From positions 1 through 45,757 of the forward strand of contig CACDTV010000008.1 of the NCBI GenBank assembly GCA_902555695.1: DNA of 45,757 bases, written 5' to 3'. Below the pieces are notes generated by a model. It made no database searches. It was given only the letters and a program-made list of their open reading frames with translations, and was not told the DNA's origin. How positions within the stretch are numbered: position 1 is the first letter of the stretch; each line of letters starts with the position of its first letter. This DNA comes from an uncultured Alphaproteobacteria bacterium. GTDB lineage: Bacteria > Pseudomonadota > Alphaproteobacteria > HIMB59. Below are positions 24,316 through 32,343 of this stretch, one piece after another. A program made the position numbers and the translations under genes.

Positions 24316-25257
24316 TTGAATACCTACAAAGTAATTACCATCAGTGAAGGTGCTGCTGGTATGAGAAGTCAGATAGAGGGATTAGCTAGTTTAATAACTG
24401 ACTCTTATGAAAATTTTGATTTAAAACTTAAATCTATTTTCAAAAATTTACCTATTGAGTTGATACCTACCAGCAGTTTTGCATATAGTAATTTATCTTT
24501 ATTAAAGATTGAAAAAAATACAATTCTTATCAGCTGTGGTAAAAAAAGTGTCAAAGCGTCTGTTTATTTAAAAAGAAAATTTAAGGATTTAATTTTTAAT
24601 ATACACATACAAGACCCGAAAATAAATTATAAACTTTTTGATCTTATTGTTTGCCCAGAGCATGATAATTTAAATTTTGATAATTGTATTTCAACTTTAT
24701 TAGCCATACATAATATTAAATTCAAAAAAAATATTAGAAATAAAAATACAATAAATTTTATTATTGGAGGACCAAACAAATATTTTAAATTTCAACAGCA
24801 AACACAAGCAAAAATTTTAAATGAAATAAAATTTTTAAGTAACGATTTCAAAGTCAATGTTATACCATCACGAAGAACACCAAGAGGGCTCATAGAAGAA
24901 TTATTAAAAATTGATAATGAAAATGTTATTACCTTTAATGATTTATTTAATCCAAGGAAGTATGGTGAGCTTCTATCTGAGGGTAATTTACAAGTTGTAA
25001 CTTGGGACTCAATATCCATGATATCTGAAGCAATATCCTCTGAAGCAGGTACTTTTTTATTTAAGTTTGAAGAAAAATTTTGCCCAGAAAGATATCTTAA
25101 GTTTTTTGATAAAATTACAAAGCTTAATTTAGCACAGTTTTATAATCAAAATTTAAAACCTTTTGAAATCCATATTGATGATTATAACAAAAGTCTTAAA
25201 ACTAAGATCTTGAATAAGATACAATCTAATTTAAGGTTCAGATCTAGCAATGCTTAA
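24316..25257 (+). CDS. ELM1-like protein (mitochondrial fission ELM1 family)
   Basis: A 313-residue cytoplasmic-looking protein of the PF06258 type, named for plant ELM1; its bacterial function is unknown and the fold resembles GT-B glycosyltransferases. Visible family features are the N-terminal ITISEGAAGMRSQIEGLA loop (usual DGxxGxxxQ), an ILISCGKKS strand, HIQDP, the middle NFIIGGPNKYF, SRRTPRGL and the C-terminal TWDSISMISEAISS. The start is TTG at 24316: the next ATG would remove the conserved glycine loop. It overlaps the downstream oxygenase by 8 bases, suggesting the two act together. Cell-surface or lipid glycan work is a guess only. Confidence 0.78.
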   Translation: MNTYKVITISEGAAGMRSQIEGLASLITDSYENFDLKLKSIFKNLPIELIPTSSFAYSNLSLLKIEKNTILISCGKKSVKASVYLKRKFKDLIFNIHIQDPKINYKLFDLIVCPEHDNLNFDNCISTLLAIHNIKFKKNIRNKNTINFIIGGPNKYFKFQQQTQAKILNEIKFLSNDFKVNVIPSRRTPRGLIEELLKIDNENVITFNDLFNPRKYGELLSEGNLQVVTWDSISMISEAISSEAGTFLFKFEEKFCPERYLKFFDKITKLNLAQFYNQNLKPFEIHIDDYNKSLKTKILNKIQSNLRFRSSNA

Positions 25258-25876
25258 GGAATCAATATTAAATCGTTGTACAACATACTCAGACCCCTTC
25301 CCTCATTGGGAGCTAGACTCCCCTTTTACAGAAGGGCTCATAAAAGAGCTTAATGATGTAGATATATCTGATGCACCTCGGTCTTTTGACGGAACAAGAG
25401 CCGCTGATGCAGGTGGTGATGGGATAGATGGCAAACTTAGAGTATTTTTAGAAAGCGATAATTCAAAAAACTTATTAAATGGTATGAGTTTAATTGATGA
25501 TTTGAGGGATAAGGATGTTATTGAGTCAATACAAGAGAAAATCAAAAAAAATTTATCAAATAGTTTTATTAGAATTGAGTACATTTCAGATCGTAAAGGT
25601 TTTTGGCTAAAACCACATTTGGATATCAAAGAGAAACTTATGACAATGATGTTATTTATTAACAAATACGATGAATCAGAAAAACTTGGAACAGATTTTT
25701 ATGATACTGATATGAATCTTGTTAAAACAGTACCATACAAACATAATACAGGTTATTTTTTTGCATCAGGAAATAATACTTGGCACGGACTTGAAAAAAA
25801 AGAAATTAAGATTGAGAGAAGATGCATGCAGATAAATTATGTAACCTTCCCCACTAGCTGGCCAATAGATGGCTGA
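25250..25876 (+). CDS. 2-oxoglutarate/Fe(II)-dependent oxygenase
   Basis: Predicted non-heme iron dioxygenase of 208 residues with the double-stranded beta-helix metal site: HxD at H123/D125 (PHLDIKEK), distal H179 (NTWHGL) and a 2OG-binding Arg at 190 or 191 (ERRCMQINYV). The N-terminus carries a PFPHW motif seen in small prolyl-hydroxylase-like oxygenases. No signal peptide or membrane segment. Substrate is not predictable. It overlaps the ELM1-like gene by 8 bases upstream and trxB by 8 bases downstream, so it is the middle gene of a tightly coupled set. Confidence 0.85.
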   Translation: MLKESILNRCTTYSDPFPHWELDSPFTEGLIKELNDVDISDAPRSFDGTRAADAGGDGIDGKLRVFLESDNSKNLLNGMSLIDDLRDKDVIESIQEKIKKNLSNSFIRIEYISDRKGFWLKPHLDIKEKLMTMMLFINKYDESEKLGTDFYDTDMNLVKTVPYKHNTGYFFASGNNTWHGLEKKEIKIERRCMQINYVTFPTSWPIDG

Positions 25877-26789
25877 TATTAATAATGTTATTATCATAGG
25901 TTCAGGACCTGCTGGATATACTGCTGCAATATATGCTGCTAGGGCTAATTTAAAGCCTATTTTAGTTAGTGGTTTTCAGCCTGGAGGTCAACTCACCATA
26001 ACCACTGATGTAGAAAATTATCCGGGTTACGAAGATCCTATTCAAGGTCCCTGGTTAATGGAGCAAATGCAAAAGCAAGCCGCACATGTTGGTACTGAAA
26101 TAATTAATTCACAAGTAACAGAAGTTTTTTTAGACGAAAAAATTAAAAAATTAAATTTAGACAATGGCACAACTCTAAATACCAAAACTGTGATAATTAG
26201 TACAGGAGCACAAGCAAGATGGCTTGGTTTAGAAAATGAGGCTAAATTTCAAGGTCATGGACTATCTGCTTGCGCAACTTGTGATGGTTTTTTCTTTAAG
26301 GATAAAGAGGTTGCTGTAATTGGTGGTGGAAATAGTGCAGCTGAGGAAGCATTATTTTTAACTAAGTTTGCTACAAAAGTTTATCTTGTTCACAGAAGAG
26401 ATAAACTACGAGCTGAAAAAATATTACAAGATCGATTAAAACAAAATTCTAAAATAGATTTTATCTGGAATAGTGAAGTAACTAAATTTAATGGCAATGA
26501 TGATTTAGAGTCAATAGACTTGTTGAATAAACAAGATAATAAAATTTCAAATCTCAAAATAGATGGTGTATTTATTGCGATAGGTCATGATCCAGCAACA
26601 CAATTATTTAAAGGTCAATTAAAAATGGATGATGGTGGATACATTATTACAGATCCAGATAGTACAAAAACCTCGATTGAAGGAGTATTTGCTGCTGGGG
26701 ATGTTAGAGATAAGATATATAGACAAGCTGTTACCGCTGCAGGTATGGGATGTATGGCAGCGTTGGAAGTTGAGAAGTATCTAGATTGA
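25869..26789 (+). CDS. trxB: Thioredoxin reductase
   Basis: FAD-dependent enzyme reducing thioredoxin with NADPH. The 306-residue protein has an N-terminal FAD Rossmann motif (IIGSGPAGYTAAIYAAR, 9-25), the redox-active CATC at residues 135-138, an NADPH Rossmann motif IGGGNSAAEEA near 151-161 with a following HRRDKLRAEK that fits NADPH binding, and the C-terminal GVFAAGDVRD FAD-binding motif. Length is normal. It overlaps the oxygenase gene by 8 bases and ends only 2 bases from the convergent rpmJ stop. Confidence 0.97.
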   Translation: MADINNVIIIGSGPAGYTAAIYAARANLKPILVSGFQPGGQLTITTDVENYPGYEDPIQGPWLMEQMQKQAAHVGTEIINSQVTEVFLDEKIKKLNLDNGTTLNTKTVIISTGAQARWLGLENEAKFQGHGLSACATCDGFFFKDKEVAVIGGGNSAAEEALFLTKFATKVYLVHRRDKLRAEKILQDRLKQNSKIDFIWNSEVTKFNGNDDLESIDLLNKQDNKISNLKIDGVFIAIGHDPATQLFKGQLKMDDGGYIITDPDSTKTSIEGVFAAGDVRDKIYRQAVTAAGMGCMAALEVEKYLD

Positions 26790-26791
26790 TT

Positions 26792-26917
26792 TTAGCCTTG
26801 TCTGGCTTTCATTCTTGGGTTGGTTTTATTGATTACATATAGCCTACCCTTTCTTCTAACCAGTTGATTATTTTTATCTCTGGTTTTAGCTGTTTTAAGA
26901 GAACTTTTAATTTTCAT
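26792..26917 (-). CDS. rpmJ: 50S ribosomal protein L36 (bL36, cysteine-free form)
   Basis: A 41-codon gene encoding a basic peptide that begins [15 protein letters not shown] and ends with the family signature ([10 protein letters not shown], then NPRMKARQG). It has no Cys, so it is the zinc-free paralogue type (YkgO-like) rather than the C4/C3H ribbon form; alphaproteobacteria commonly carry only this form. The stop codon is 2 bases from the trxB stop and the start is 39 bases from the divergent sufE start. The protein is in the large ribosomal subunit. Confidence 0.93.
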   Translation of the reverse strand: MKIKSSLKTAKTRDKNNQLVRRKGRLYVINKTNPRMKARQG

Positions 26918-26956
26918 AATTTAGTTTATTAGTTATAAATAATAAGGCAGAAATTT

Positions 26957-27373
26957 ATGTTAATTCATGAAAAAATCAACAAAATTAAAGAAGATTTCTC
27001 ATTTTTTGATAATTGGGAGGATAAATATCAATACCTTATAGATTTAGGAAAAAAACTCCCGGATCTTGAAGATAACTATAAAACTGAGGAATATCGTGTT
27101 CAAGGATGTACATCAAATCTATGGATGGTGCCAAAATTTATTGATGGAAAAATTAACCTTTCTGGTTCAAGTGACTCTGTAATTGTAAAAGGTTTATTTT
27201 ATTTAGTTTATTTTGCTTATAATGAAGAAACTCCTGAAACTATAATCAATAATCCCTTATCTTTTTTTGAAGAAATTGGTCTTTCTAATCATCTAGGTCA
27301 ATCAAGATCTAATGGCCTTAATTCGCTTAGAAAAAAAATAAAATCAATAGCGACAGAATTATCAAATAAATAA
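26957..27373 (+). CDS. sufE: Cysteine desulfuration protein SufE
   Basis: Sulfur-transfer partner of the SufS cysteine desulfurase in Fe-S cluster assembly. The 138-residue protein has the SufE core: a YLIDLGKKLP helix region, the active-site Cys at 51 in VQGCTSNLWM, KGLFYLVYFAYN, and SPSRSNGLNS-like GQSRSNGLNSL near the C-terminus. The other suf genes are not in the window. It is divergent from rpmJ and 35 bases upstream of the cyclophilin gene. Confidence 0.95.
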   Translation: MLIHEKINKIKEDFSFFDNWEDKYQYLIDLGKKLPDLEDNYKTEEYRVQGCTSNLWMVPKFIDGKINLSGSSDSVIVKGLFYLVYFAYNEETPETIINNPLSFFEEIGLSNHLGQSRSNGLNSLRKKIKSIATELSNK

Positions 27374-27408
27374 ATTTTATTGACTGTAAACTATGTTAGT
27401 TTCATGCA

Positions 27409-27966
27409 ATGAGTTTGATTAAATTACTATTTTCAATTTCATTTTTACTATTTTCTAGCAATTTATATTCTAAGGAGGATGTTATTAATTTACAACTTAA
27501 AGACGGAATCGTCAAAATAAAGACCTTTGAAGATAAGGCTCCAAAACATGTTAAGCAAATAACTGATCTAGTTGCCAAAGGCAGTTACGATGGGGTAGTT
27601 TTTCACAGAGTAATAGATGGTTTTATGGCCCAAACAGGAGATGTTCAGTTTGGGAATTCAAATTCAGATAATTATGACTTAAGAAGAGCTGGTACAGGTG
27701 GTTCCGGTAACAATATTGAAGCAGAATTTAATGACATGCCACATAAAAGAGGAACTTTAAGTATGGCACGTGCACAAGATCCAAATAGTGCTGATAGTCA
27801 ATTTTTTATTTGTTTCGGAGATACTCCACACTTAGACGGACAATATACTGTTTGGGGCGAAGTAATCGAAGGAATGGAGTTTGTTGATGCAATCAAAAAA
27901 GGCGATCCTATAAAAAATGGTCTGGTAGATGATCCAGATAAGATTATCAAAATGTGGATTGAATAA
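27409..27966 (+). CDS. ppiA: Periplasmic cyclophilin-type peptidyl-prolyl isomerase
   Basis: Catalyses cis-trans isomerisation of prolyl bonds, probably in the periplasm: residues 1-21 form a signal peptide (hydrophobic core then LYS before KED). The cyclophilin domain shows the active-site VFHRVIDGFMAQTGD with the catalytic Arg, GTLSMARAQDPNSADSQFFI and the LDGQYTVWGEV segment. Length is 185 residues. The export signal favours PpiA-type rather than cytoplasmic PpiB. Its stop is 2 bases from that of the convergent MotB/OmpA-like gene. Confidence 0.93.
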   Translation: MSLIKLLFSISFLLFSSNLYSKEDVINLQLKDGIVKIKTFEDKAPKHVKQITDLVAKGSYDGVVFHRVIDGFMAQTGDVQFGNSNSDNYDLRRAGTGGSGNNIEAEFNDMPHKRGTLSMARAQDPNSADSQFFICFGDTPHLDGQYTVWGEVIEGMEFVDAIKKGDPIKNGLVDDPDKIIKMWIE

Positions 27967-27968
27967 AT

Positions 27969-29252
27969 TTACTTTTGAGTAATTTTTAATTCAATTCTTC
28001 GATTTTCTTTTAGGTCATCTCTAGTATCTCCTGTGTTAATAGGTTGATATTCGCCATAACCATTTGCTGACAATTTGTTAGCAGGAATACCTTGTTGAAT
28101 AAGAAATTTTACGACTTCTAGCGCTCTAGCGTGAGATAGTTCCCAATTTGATGGAAATTGAGAGGTAGAAATAGGAATTTTATCAGTGTGACCGTCTATT
28201 TGTAAAATCCAATTTAAATCAGAAGGTATTGACTCAGCAACTTCTATAATTGTTTTCGTAATAAGAGATAGTGCAATTCTACCTTCTTCTTGAATATTTG
28301 CACTTCCAGAGTCAAATAAGATCTCAGATTGAAAAATAAATCTATCCCCTTTAATTTGGATATCGTCTCTATCAGCTAAAGCTTCAGATAACTTGCCAAA
28401 AAATTCTGATTTATACTTTTGTAATTTGAATAATTCACTTGTGAGTACTCTATTTAATCTATCTCCTAATTCTCCAAGTTCTATCTCATTTTGAGCTATT
28501 TCTGCCTCTTTAGACTCTAGTAAATTATTCAAGAGATTAATTTCATTGCTAAGTATCTCAATATCCAGGGCTAAATTAGATATCAAATTTAGAGCCTCAT
28601 TTAAATCACTTGATTGTATTGCTGACTCCTCCTCTAGAGTAGATAATTTGTTTTGTAATTCTTGATTTATATTCTCAGAGGAACTTAATGACTCTAAAAG
28701 ATTTTCGATTCTATTTTGTGACTCGCCAATTTGTCCAACTAGCTCACTGTTTTCTCCACCAAGCTTTATTAAATCTGATTTTAATTTTTCTTGTTGTTTA
28801 TTTAATTCAGAAAGATTTTGCTGAAGAGTTTCTCTGTCAGCTAAAGATAATGATAATTCATCAGTAATTTTAGCAATTATCGTATTTAGTTTATCTATAT
28901 CAAGTGCTTGGTCTTGAATAATTGTATCTTGAGCTAAAATTTGAGATTGTTTAATAGATATCTCTTCATCAAGTTTTTCTATGAGATTTTGTCTATCAAT
29001 TAATTCAATCTCTTTATCTGTGAGTGTTACATCTTGTTCCACAATAGTTTCGTCTTGAATAACAATTGTTTTTTCCAAACTTTGTATTTGTTCATTTTTT
29101 CCAACTACAAGATCTCCCAAATAAACTTGAGCAACTGTGAATAGTAAAACTATAAAAATTATAACCATCAACGTAGATGCCAATACATCTACAAATCCTG
29201 GCCAAATTATATTTCCATTATCTGAACTTTGAGTTTTAGAGAGATAGCTCAC
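27969..29252 (-). CDS. MotB/OmpA-like protein with long periplasmic coiled coil
   Basis: A 427-residue inner-membrane protein built like a MotB stator subunit. A short N-terminus leads to one membrane segment (about 17-46) containing D22 in PGFVDVLAS, at the place of the proton-carrying Asp of MotB. Residues about 50-290 are rich in Glu, Gln, Leu and Ile with heptad spacing and look like an extended coiled coil, broken near 164-175 and 258-265. The C-terminus (about 305-427) is an OmpA/MotB peptidoglycan-binding domain with ILFDSGSANI, DGHTD and NRRIEL. It overlaps the MotA/ExbB-like partner by 4 bases. No flagellar genes are nearby, so a non-flagellar role is likely but unknown. Confidence 0.85.
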   Translation of the reverse strand: MSYLSKTQSSDNGNIIWPGFVDVLASTLMVIIFIVLLFTVAQVYLGDLVVGKNEQIQSLEKTIVIQDETIVEQDVTLTDKEIELIDRQNLIEKLDEEISIKQSQILAQDTIIQDQALDIDKLNTIIAKITDELSLSLADRETLQQNLSELNKQQEKLKSDLIKLGGENSELVGQIGESQNRIENLLESLSSSENINQELQNKLSTLEEESAIQSSDLNEALNLISNLALDIEILSNEINLLNNLLESKEAEIAQNEIELGELGDRLNRVLTSELFKLQKYKSEFFGKLSEALADRDDIQIKGDRFIFQSEILFDSGSANIQEEGRIALSLITKTIIEVAESIPSDLNWILQIDGHTDKIPISTSQFPSNWELSHARALEVVKFLIQQGIPANKLSANGYGEYQPINTGDTRDDLKENRRIELKITQK

Positions 29253-30109
29253 TTTTTGTCTAAGTCTTTGATAGACTTACTTACAGACTTTAGTTCTGTA
29301 ATAACTTCTTTCCTTAAATCGTTATTAGAATTTTTCATACCATCAACCAAATCATCAAGCTTAGAAACAATATTTTGAGAGAAATTGGTGCTATCGGAAT
29401 TCTGATTAAATTTATTTGTATTAGGGCTAGATCTATAAAAAAGTCGAATTTGATTTTCACAAAATTCATAATAATTCTGCTTAATGCCTCTAGTGATTAT
29501 TTCATAAAGTCCTAAAATCAAAGAAGTTACCAAACCAAACAATGATGAGCTAAAGGCTATTGTCATACCGGATAAAGGTGATTTTAATCCATCTTTTAGA
29601 TTGTTAAAAAATGCCCCAAAGTCTTGTTCTTCAATTGACAAACTATCAATAACATTTGAAACACTCCCTATAGTTAAAAGTAATCCATAAAAAGTTCCTA
29701 TAAGCCCTAAAAAAATTGATAGGTTGATAAGATATTTTGATATGTCACTACCACTTTCAACAGTGGATAAAAGATCATCTAGTATCTCATCAAGTGTTTT
29801 AGTTATACTTTTGTTAGTGGTTGTTATACCAAGATTATTTGCAATAGATTTGGTAATTGGATAGTTGTTTAAAGACGAGTCGTTTAGTTTTAATTTTCCA
29901 AATGCAACAGAATTCATGAATCTAAACTCTGAGCTTAAAGCGAATATCTTAAAAGAGTACAAAAGGAAACCAATTATAAGTGTTAGAAGAATTATTCCAT
30001 TTATGTAAGGATTGGCATCAAAATAATATCTAATTTCCTCATATCCAATTACAAGTATTATTACAATTAAGATTGAGAATAATAAATAAGCTAAAAAGTT
30101 TTTAGTCAT
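29249..30109 (-). CDS. MotA/TolQ/ExbB-like proton channel protein
   Basis: A 286-residue inner-membrane protein. Two hydrophobic segments lie near the N-terminus (about 5-22 and 36-58) and two in the middle (LSIFLGLIGTFYGLLLTIG, and SGMTIAFSSSLFGLVTSLILG); the last two match the ExbB/TolQ/MotA core pattern of LGxxGT and A(x)nGL. A cytoplasmic C-terminal tail of about 75 residues follows, ending in charged heptads. Together with the overlapping downstream MotB/OmpA-like gene it is predicted to form a proton-driven stator-like complex. Substrate or mechanical target is unknown. TonB/TolA-type partners are not nearby. Confidence 0.83.
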   Translation of the reverse strand: MTKNFLAYLLFSILIVIILVIGYEEIRYYFDANPYINGIILLTLIIGFLLYSFKIFALSSEFRFMNSVAFGKLKLNDSSLNNYPITKSIANNLGITTTNKSITKTLDEILDDLLSTVESGSDISKYLINLSIFLGLIGTFYGLLLTIGSVSNVIDSLSIEEQDFGAFFNNLKDGLKSPLSGMTIAFSSSLFGLVTSLILGLYEIITRGIKQNYYEFCENQIRLFYRSSPNTNKFNQNSDSTNFSQNIVSKLDDLVDGMKNSNNDLRKEVITELKSVSKSIKDLDKK

Positions 30110-30164
30110 TCAGCTAAAAATAAACGAATTTTGTAAATTAACAATTGGATAATTATTGAAAGTT

Positions 30165-30650
30165 TTAGAAATTTCTATTGTAAATCAAGTAATAATTATT
30201 TGTACCTGGATTTACTGAATTTAAGCCTGCATTAGAAATGTGATGAGATCCTATACCAAATCTAGATTCTTTAGATATGCTATAAAATAAATTTACTTCA
30301 GATTTAAATTGGAGTGCATTTCCTAAGTCTTTACCATCCCCATTACTGTAAATACCAGCTGACGAAGAAAGGTTCAAATAAATTGAGTCTGCTCCAATAT
30401 TTGTTTCAAACCCGCCATAAAACATAGATGCGCTCTCAGCTGTAATGAAACCACCAATAACTGGGTTAATGGTTAAAATATTAATCAAATCTATTTCACT
30501 ATTAGATATATGATAATTTAGACCAAATAAATTCGTTGTGTTGTCATCATCGTAATCGTAGGTGCCTCCAAATATAGAATAACTATTTGCACTAATTGTT
30601 ATGTTTGATGAAAGGACAAAAATTATTAAGCTTAGCAAATATTTTTTCAT
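30165..30650 (-). CDS. PagL-like lipid A 3-O-deacylase (acyloxyacyl hydrolase family)
   Basis: Predicted outer-membrane beta-barrel of 161 residues with a signal peptide (about 1-21), alternating hydrophobic strands and an aromatic C-terminal residue (NRNF). The HISNAGL...NPG block (H137, S139) matches the catalytic His and Ser of PagL, which removes the 3-position acyl chain of lipid A. The position of the third catalytic residue, a Glu in Pseudomonas PagL twelve residues after the Ser, reads Asn here (N151), so activity is uncertain. It lies 36 bases downstream of the Val tRNA and 55 bases upstream of the MotA/ExbB-like gene. Confidence 0.75.
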   Translation of the reverse strand: MKKYLLSLIIFVLSSNITISANSYSIFGGTYDYDDDNTTNLFGLNYHISNSEIDLINILTINPVIGGFITAESASMFYGGFETNIGADSIYLNLSSSAGIYSNGDGKDLGNALQFKSEVNLFYSISKESRFGIGSHHISNAGLNSVNPGTNNYYLIYNRNF

Positions 30651-30686
30651 TCAAGTTAATCATACATCATCAAGTTAAAAAGTAAA

Positions 30687-30763
30687 TGGTGGGCGTGACA
30701 GGATTCGAACCTGTGACCCCTTGCGTGTCGAGCAAGTACTCTAACCAACTGAGCTACACGCCC
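30687..30763 (-). tRNA. tRNA-Val (anticodon GAC) with C33
   Basis: A 77-nt cloverleaf with encoded CCA. Acceptor GGGCGTG/CACGCCC is fully paired; D arm GCTC/GAGT; anticodon stem CTTGC/GCAAG around a 7-base loop TCGACAC; T arm ACAGG-TTCGAAT-CCTGT. The anticodon reads GAC and A73, A35 and C36 fit valine identity. The loop has C instead of the near-universal U at position 33. The body closely resembles alphaproteobacterial Val tRNAs. It lies between murJ and the PagL-like gene on the same strand. Confidence 0.93.
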
Positions 30764-30817
30764 ATAAAATAGGGATACATACTTTTAAATTAAATTAAAA
30801 ATTAGTAAATAAAATTC

Positions 30818-32338
30818 CTAATTAAATTTATTTAATTGAAATACAAGTTTAATTTCATTTAATTTAAGCCAATTTAAAATCAAAAAATATATTATCAAAC
30901 CAATAAGTATTTGAAGGAATAAATCTAGATAAATGTTCAAATCCAGAATTTTTTTAAATATTAATATTGAAATCATCATAATAATTGTACTAAATAAAAT
31001 CTTTAATATTTTTTTAAAATCAAAAATTAATAATTTTTCATAAAAACTTCTAAAGTTTTTTCTTAAGTAAAAGATTTGAATAAATAAATTTAGCCATATA
31101 CTCACAGCACCTGATATTGCTAATCCCAAAACACCCAAAGGCCTGTAAAGAAGAAAACATAAAATAAAATTACATATAAATGTTGGAACAGCTGCTTTAA
31201 CGGGATACTCAACTTTTTCATAAGAGTAAAAGACTTGATTAAAAATTCGAGCGAGCATATATCCTGGCAATGAAAAAGAGTAGACAAGTAAAATCTGAGA
31301 TGTAATTAGCACATCCTCATTATTAAATTCACCCCTACCAAATAATGCTCTTATAATATCTTCACTAAGAATAAAAATACCAAATGCGCTTGGGATAGCA
31401 AAAAGAAAGCAAAATATAACTGTTTCGTTGAAAGCTTTAGAATTTTTACTCTCATCTGAAATATTTTTGCTCAAATAAGGCAAAAGTGTGAAAGACATAG
31501 CAACTGCAATAAGAGCAAATGGTAAGTCAATAATTCTATCAGCGTAGTAAATTTGGCTTATAGCGCCCCCTCCCACTAAAGAAGCAAATAACATAGAGAT
31601 AAAAATATTTAACTGAACAATACCAGAACCCAGTAAAGAATAGAGAAATCTTCCAAAGAATTTTTTAAGCTCTCTAGACAAGACTTTTATACTATTTAAT
31701 CCTATACCCCAAAATATTTTTATTGTACCTAAATTGATAAATAAAAGGATCAATTGAGTGAAACCTGCTATTATCATTGACCAAGCGAGTGCAAAATGAG
31801 AGTTAGACTTGAATGACACCAAAGTTACAATCATGAAAATGTTAAGAATTACTGATAAGAAGGAAGGTAAAAAAAATTTTCCTTTCACATTCAAAACTGA
31901 ACTCAACACTGATGACAGAGTCACAAATATCAAAAAAGGAAAAGTTATAATCAATAACTGATTAGCTAATAAAAATTGACTTTTATTTAATAAAAATCCT
32001 GGTGCTAAAATTGATATAACTTGCTCAGTAAAAAAAAATATTAAAAAAGATAAAAATAAAGTAATTACAAAAAAAAAGTTGAAAACTACCCATATAAAAT
32101 CATTTGCTGATTTTGAATTCATTTTTTCTTGGTTTACATATAATGGAATAAATACACTATTCATTGAGCCCTCAGCAAAAATTCTTCTAAATAAATTTGG
32201 TAATCTATAAGCAAAAAGGAATGCATCTGACATCAAATTGGCACCTAAATAATTTGCAAAAAGTATGTCTCTAATAAATCCGGTTACACGAGATCCAAAG
32301 ATATTTGAAGAAATCTTTGAAAAGTTACTGATTTTCAT
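30818..32338 (-). CDS. murJ: Lipid II flippase MurJ
   Basis: Inner-membrane MOP-superfamily flippase carrying lipid II to the periplasmic face. The 506-residue protein has around fourteen hydrophobic helices and the conserved N-terminal SRVTGFIRDILFANYLGA and AYRLPNLFRRIFAEGSMN blocks, which contain the substrate-site arginines. Central segments such as YYADRIIDLP and the GRGEF motif are also typical. The gene lies 5 bases after the DsbA-like gene on the same strand. Confidence 0.96.
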   Translation of the reverse strand: MKISNFSKISSNIFGSRVTGFIRDILFANYLGANLMSDAFLFAYRLPNLFRRIFAEGSMNSVFIPLYVNQEKMNSKSANDFIWVVFNFFFVITLFLSFLIFFFTEQVISILAPGFLLNKSQFLLANQLLIITFPFLIFVTLSSVLSSVLNVKGKFFLPSFLSVILNIFMIVTLVSFKSNSHFALAWSMIIAGFTQLILLFINLGTIKIFWGIGLNSIKVLSRELKKFFGRFLYSLLGSGIVQLNIFISMLFASLVGGGAISQIYYADRIIDLPFALIAVAMSFTLLPYLSKNISDESKNSKAFNETVIFCFLFAIPSAFGIFILSEDIIRALFGRGEFNNEDVLITSQILLVYSFSLPGYMLARIFNQVFYSYEKVEYPVKAAVPTFICNFILCFLLYRPLGVLGLAISGAVSIWLNLFIQIFYLRKNFRSFYEKLLIFDFKKILKILFSTIIMMISILIFKKILDLNIYLDLFLQILIGLIIYFLILNWLKLNEIKLVFQLNKFN

Positions 32339-32343
32339 TGAGC

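Noticed and set aside
27380-27408. TTGACT before the cyclophilin gene as a -35 box.
   Set aside because: No acceptable -10 lies 16-18 bases downstream before the start codon.
27969-30109. The MotA/MotB-like pair as a Zorya anti-phage system.
   Set aside because: The MotA-like protein lacks the long ZorA tail, the extended coil is instead in the MotB-like partner, and no ZorC, ZorD or ZorE-like gene is adjacent.
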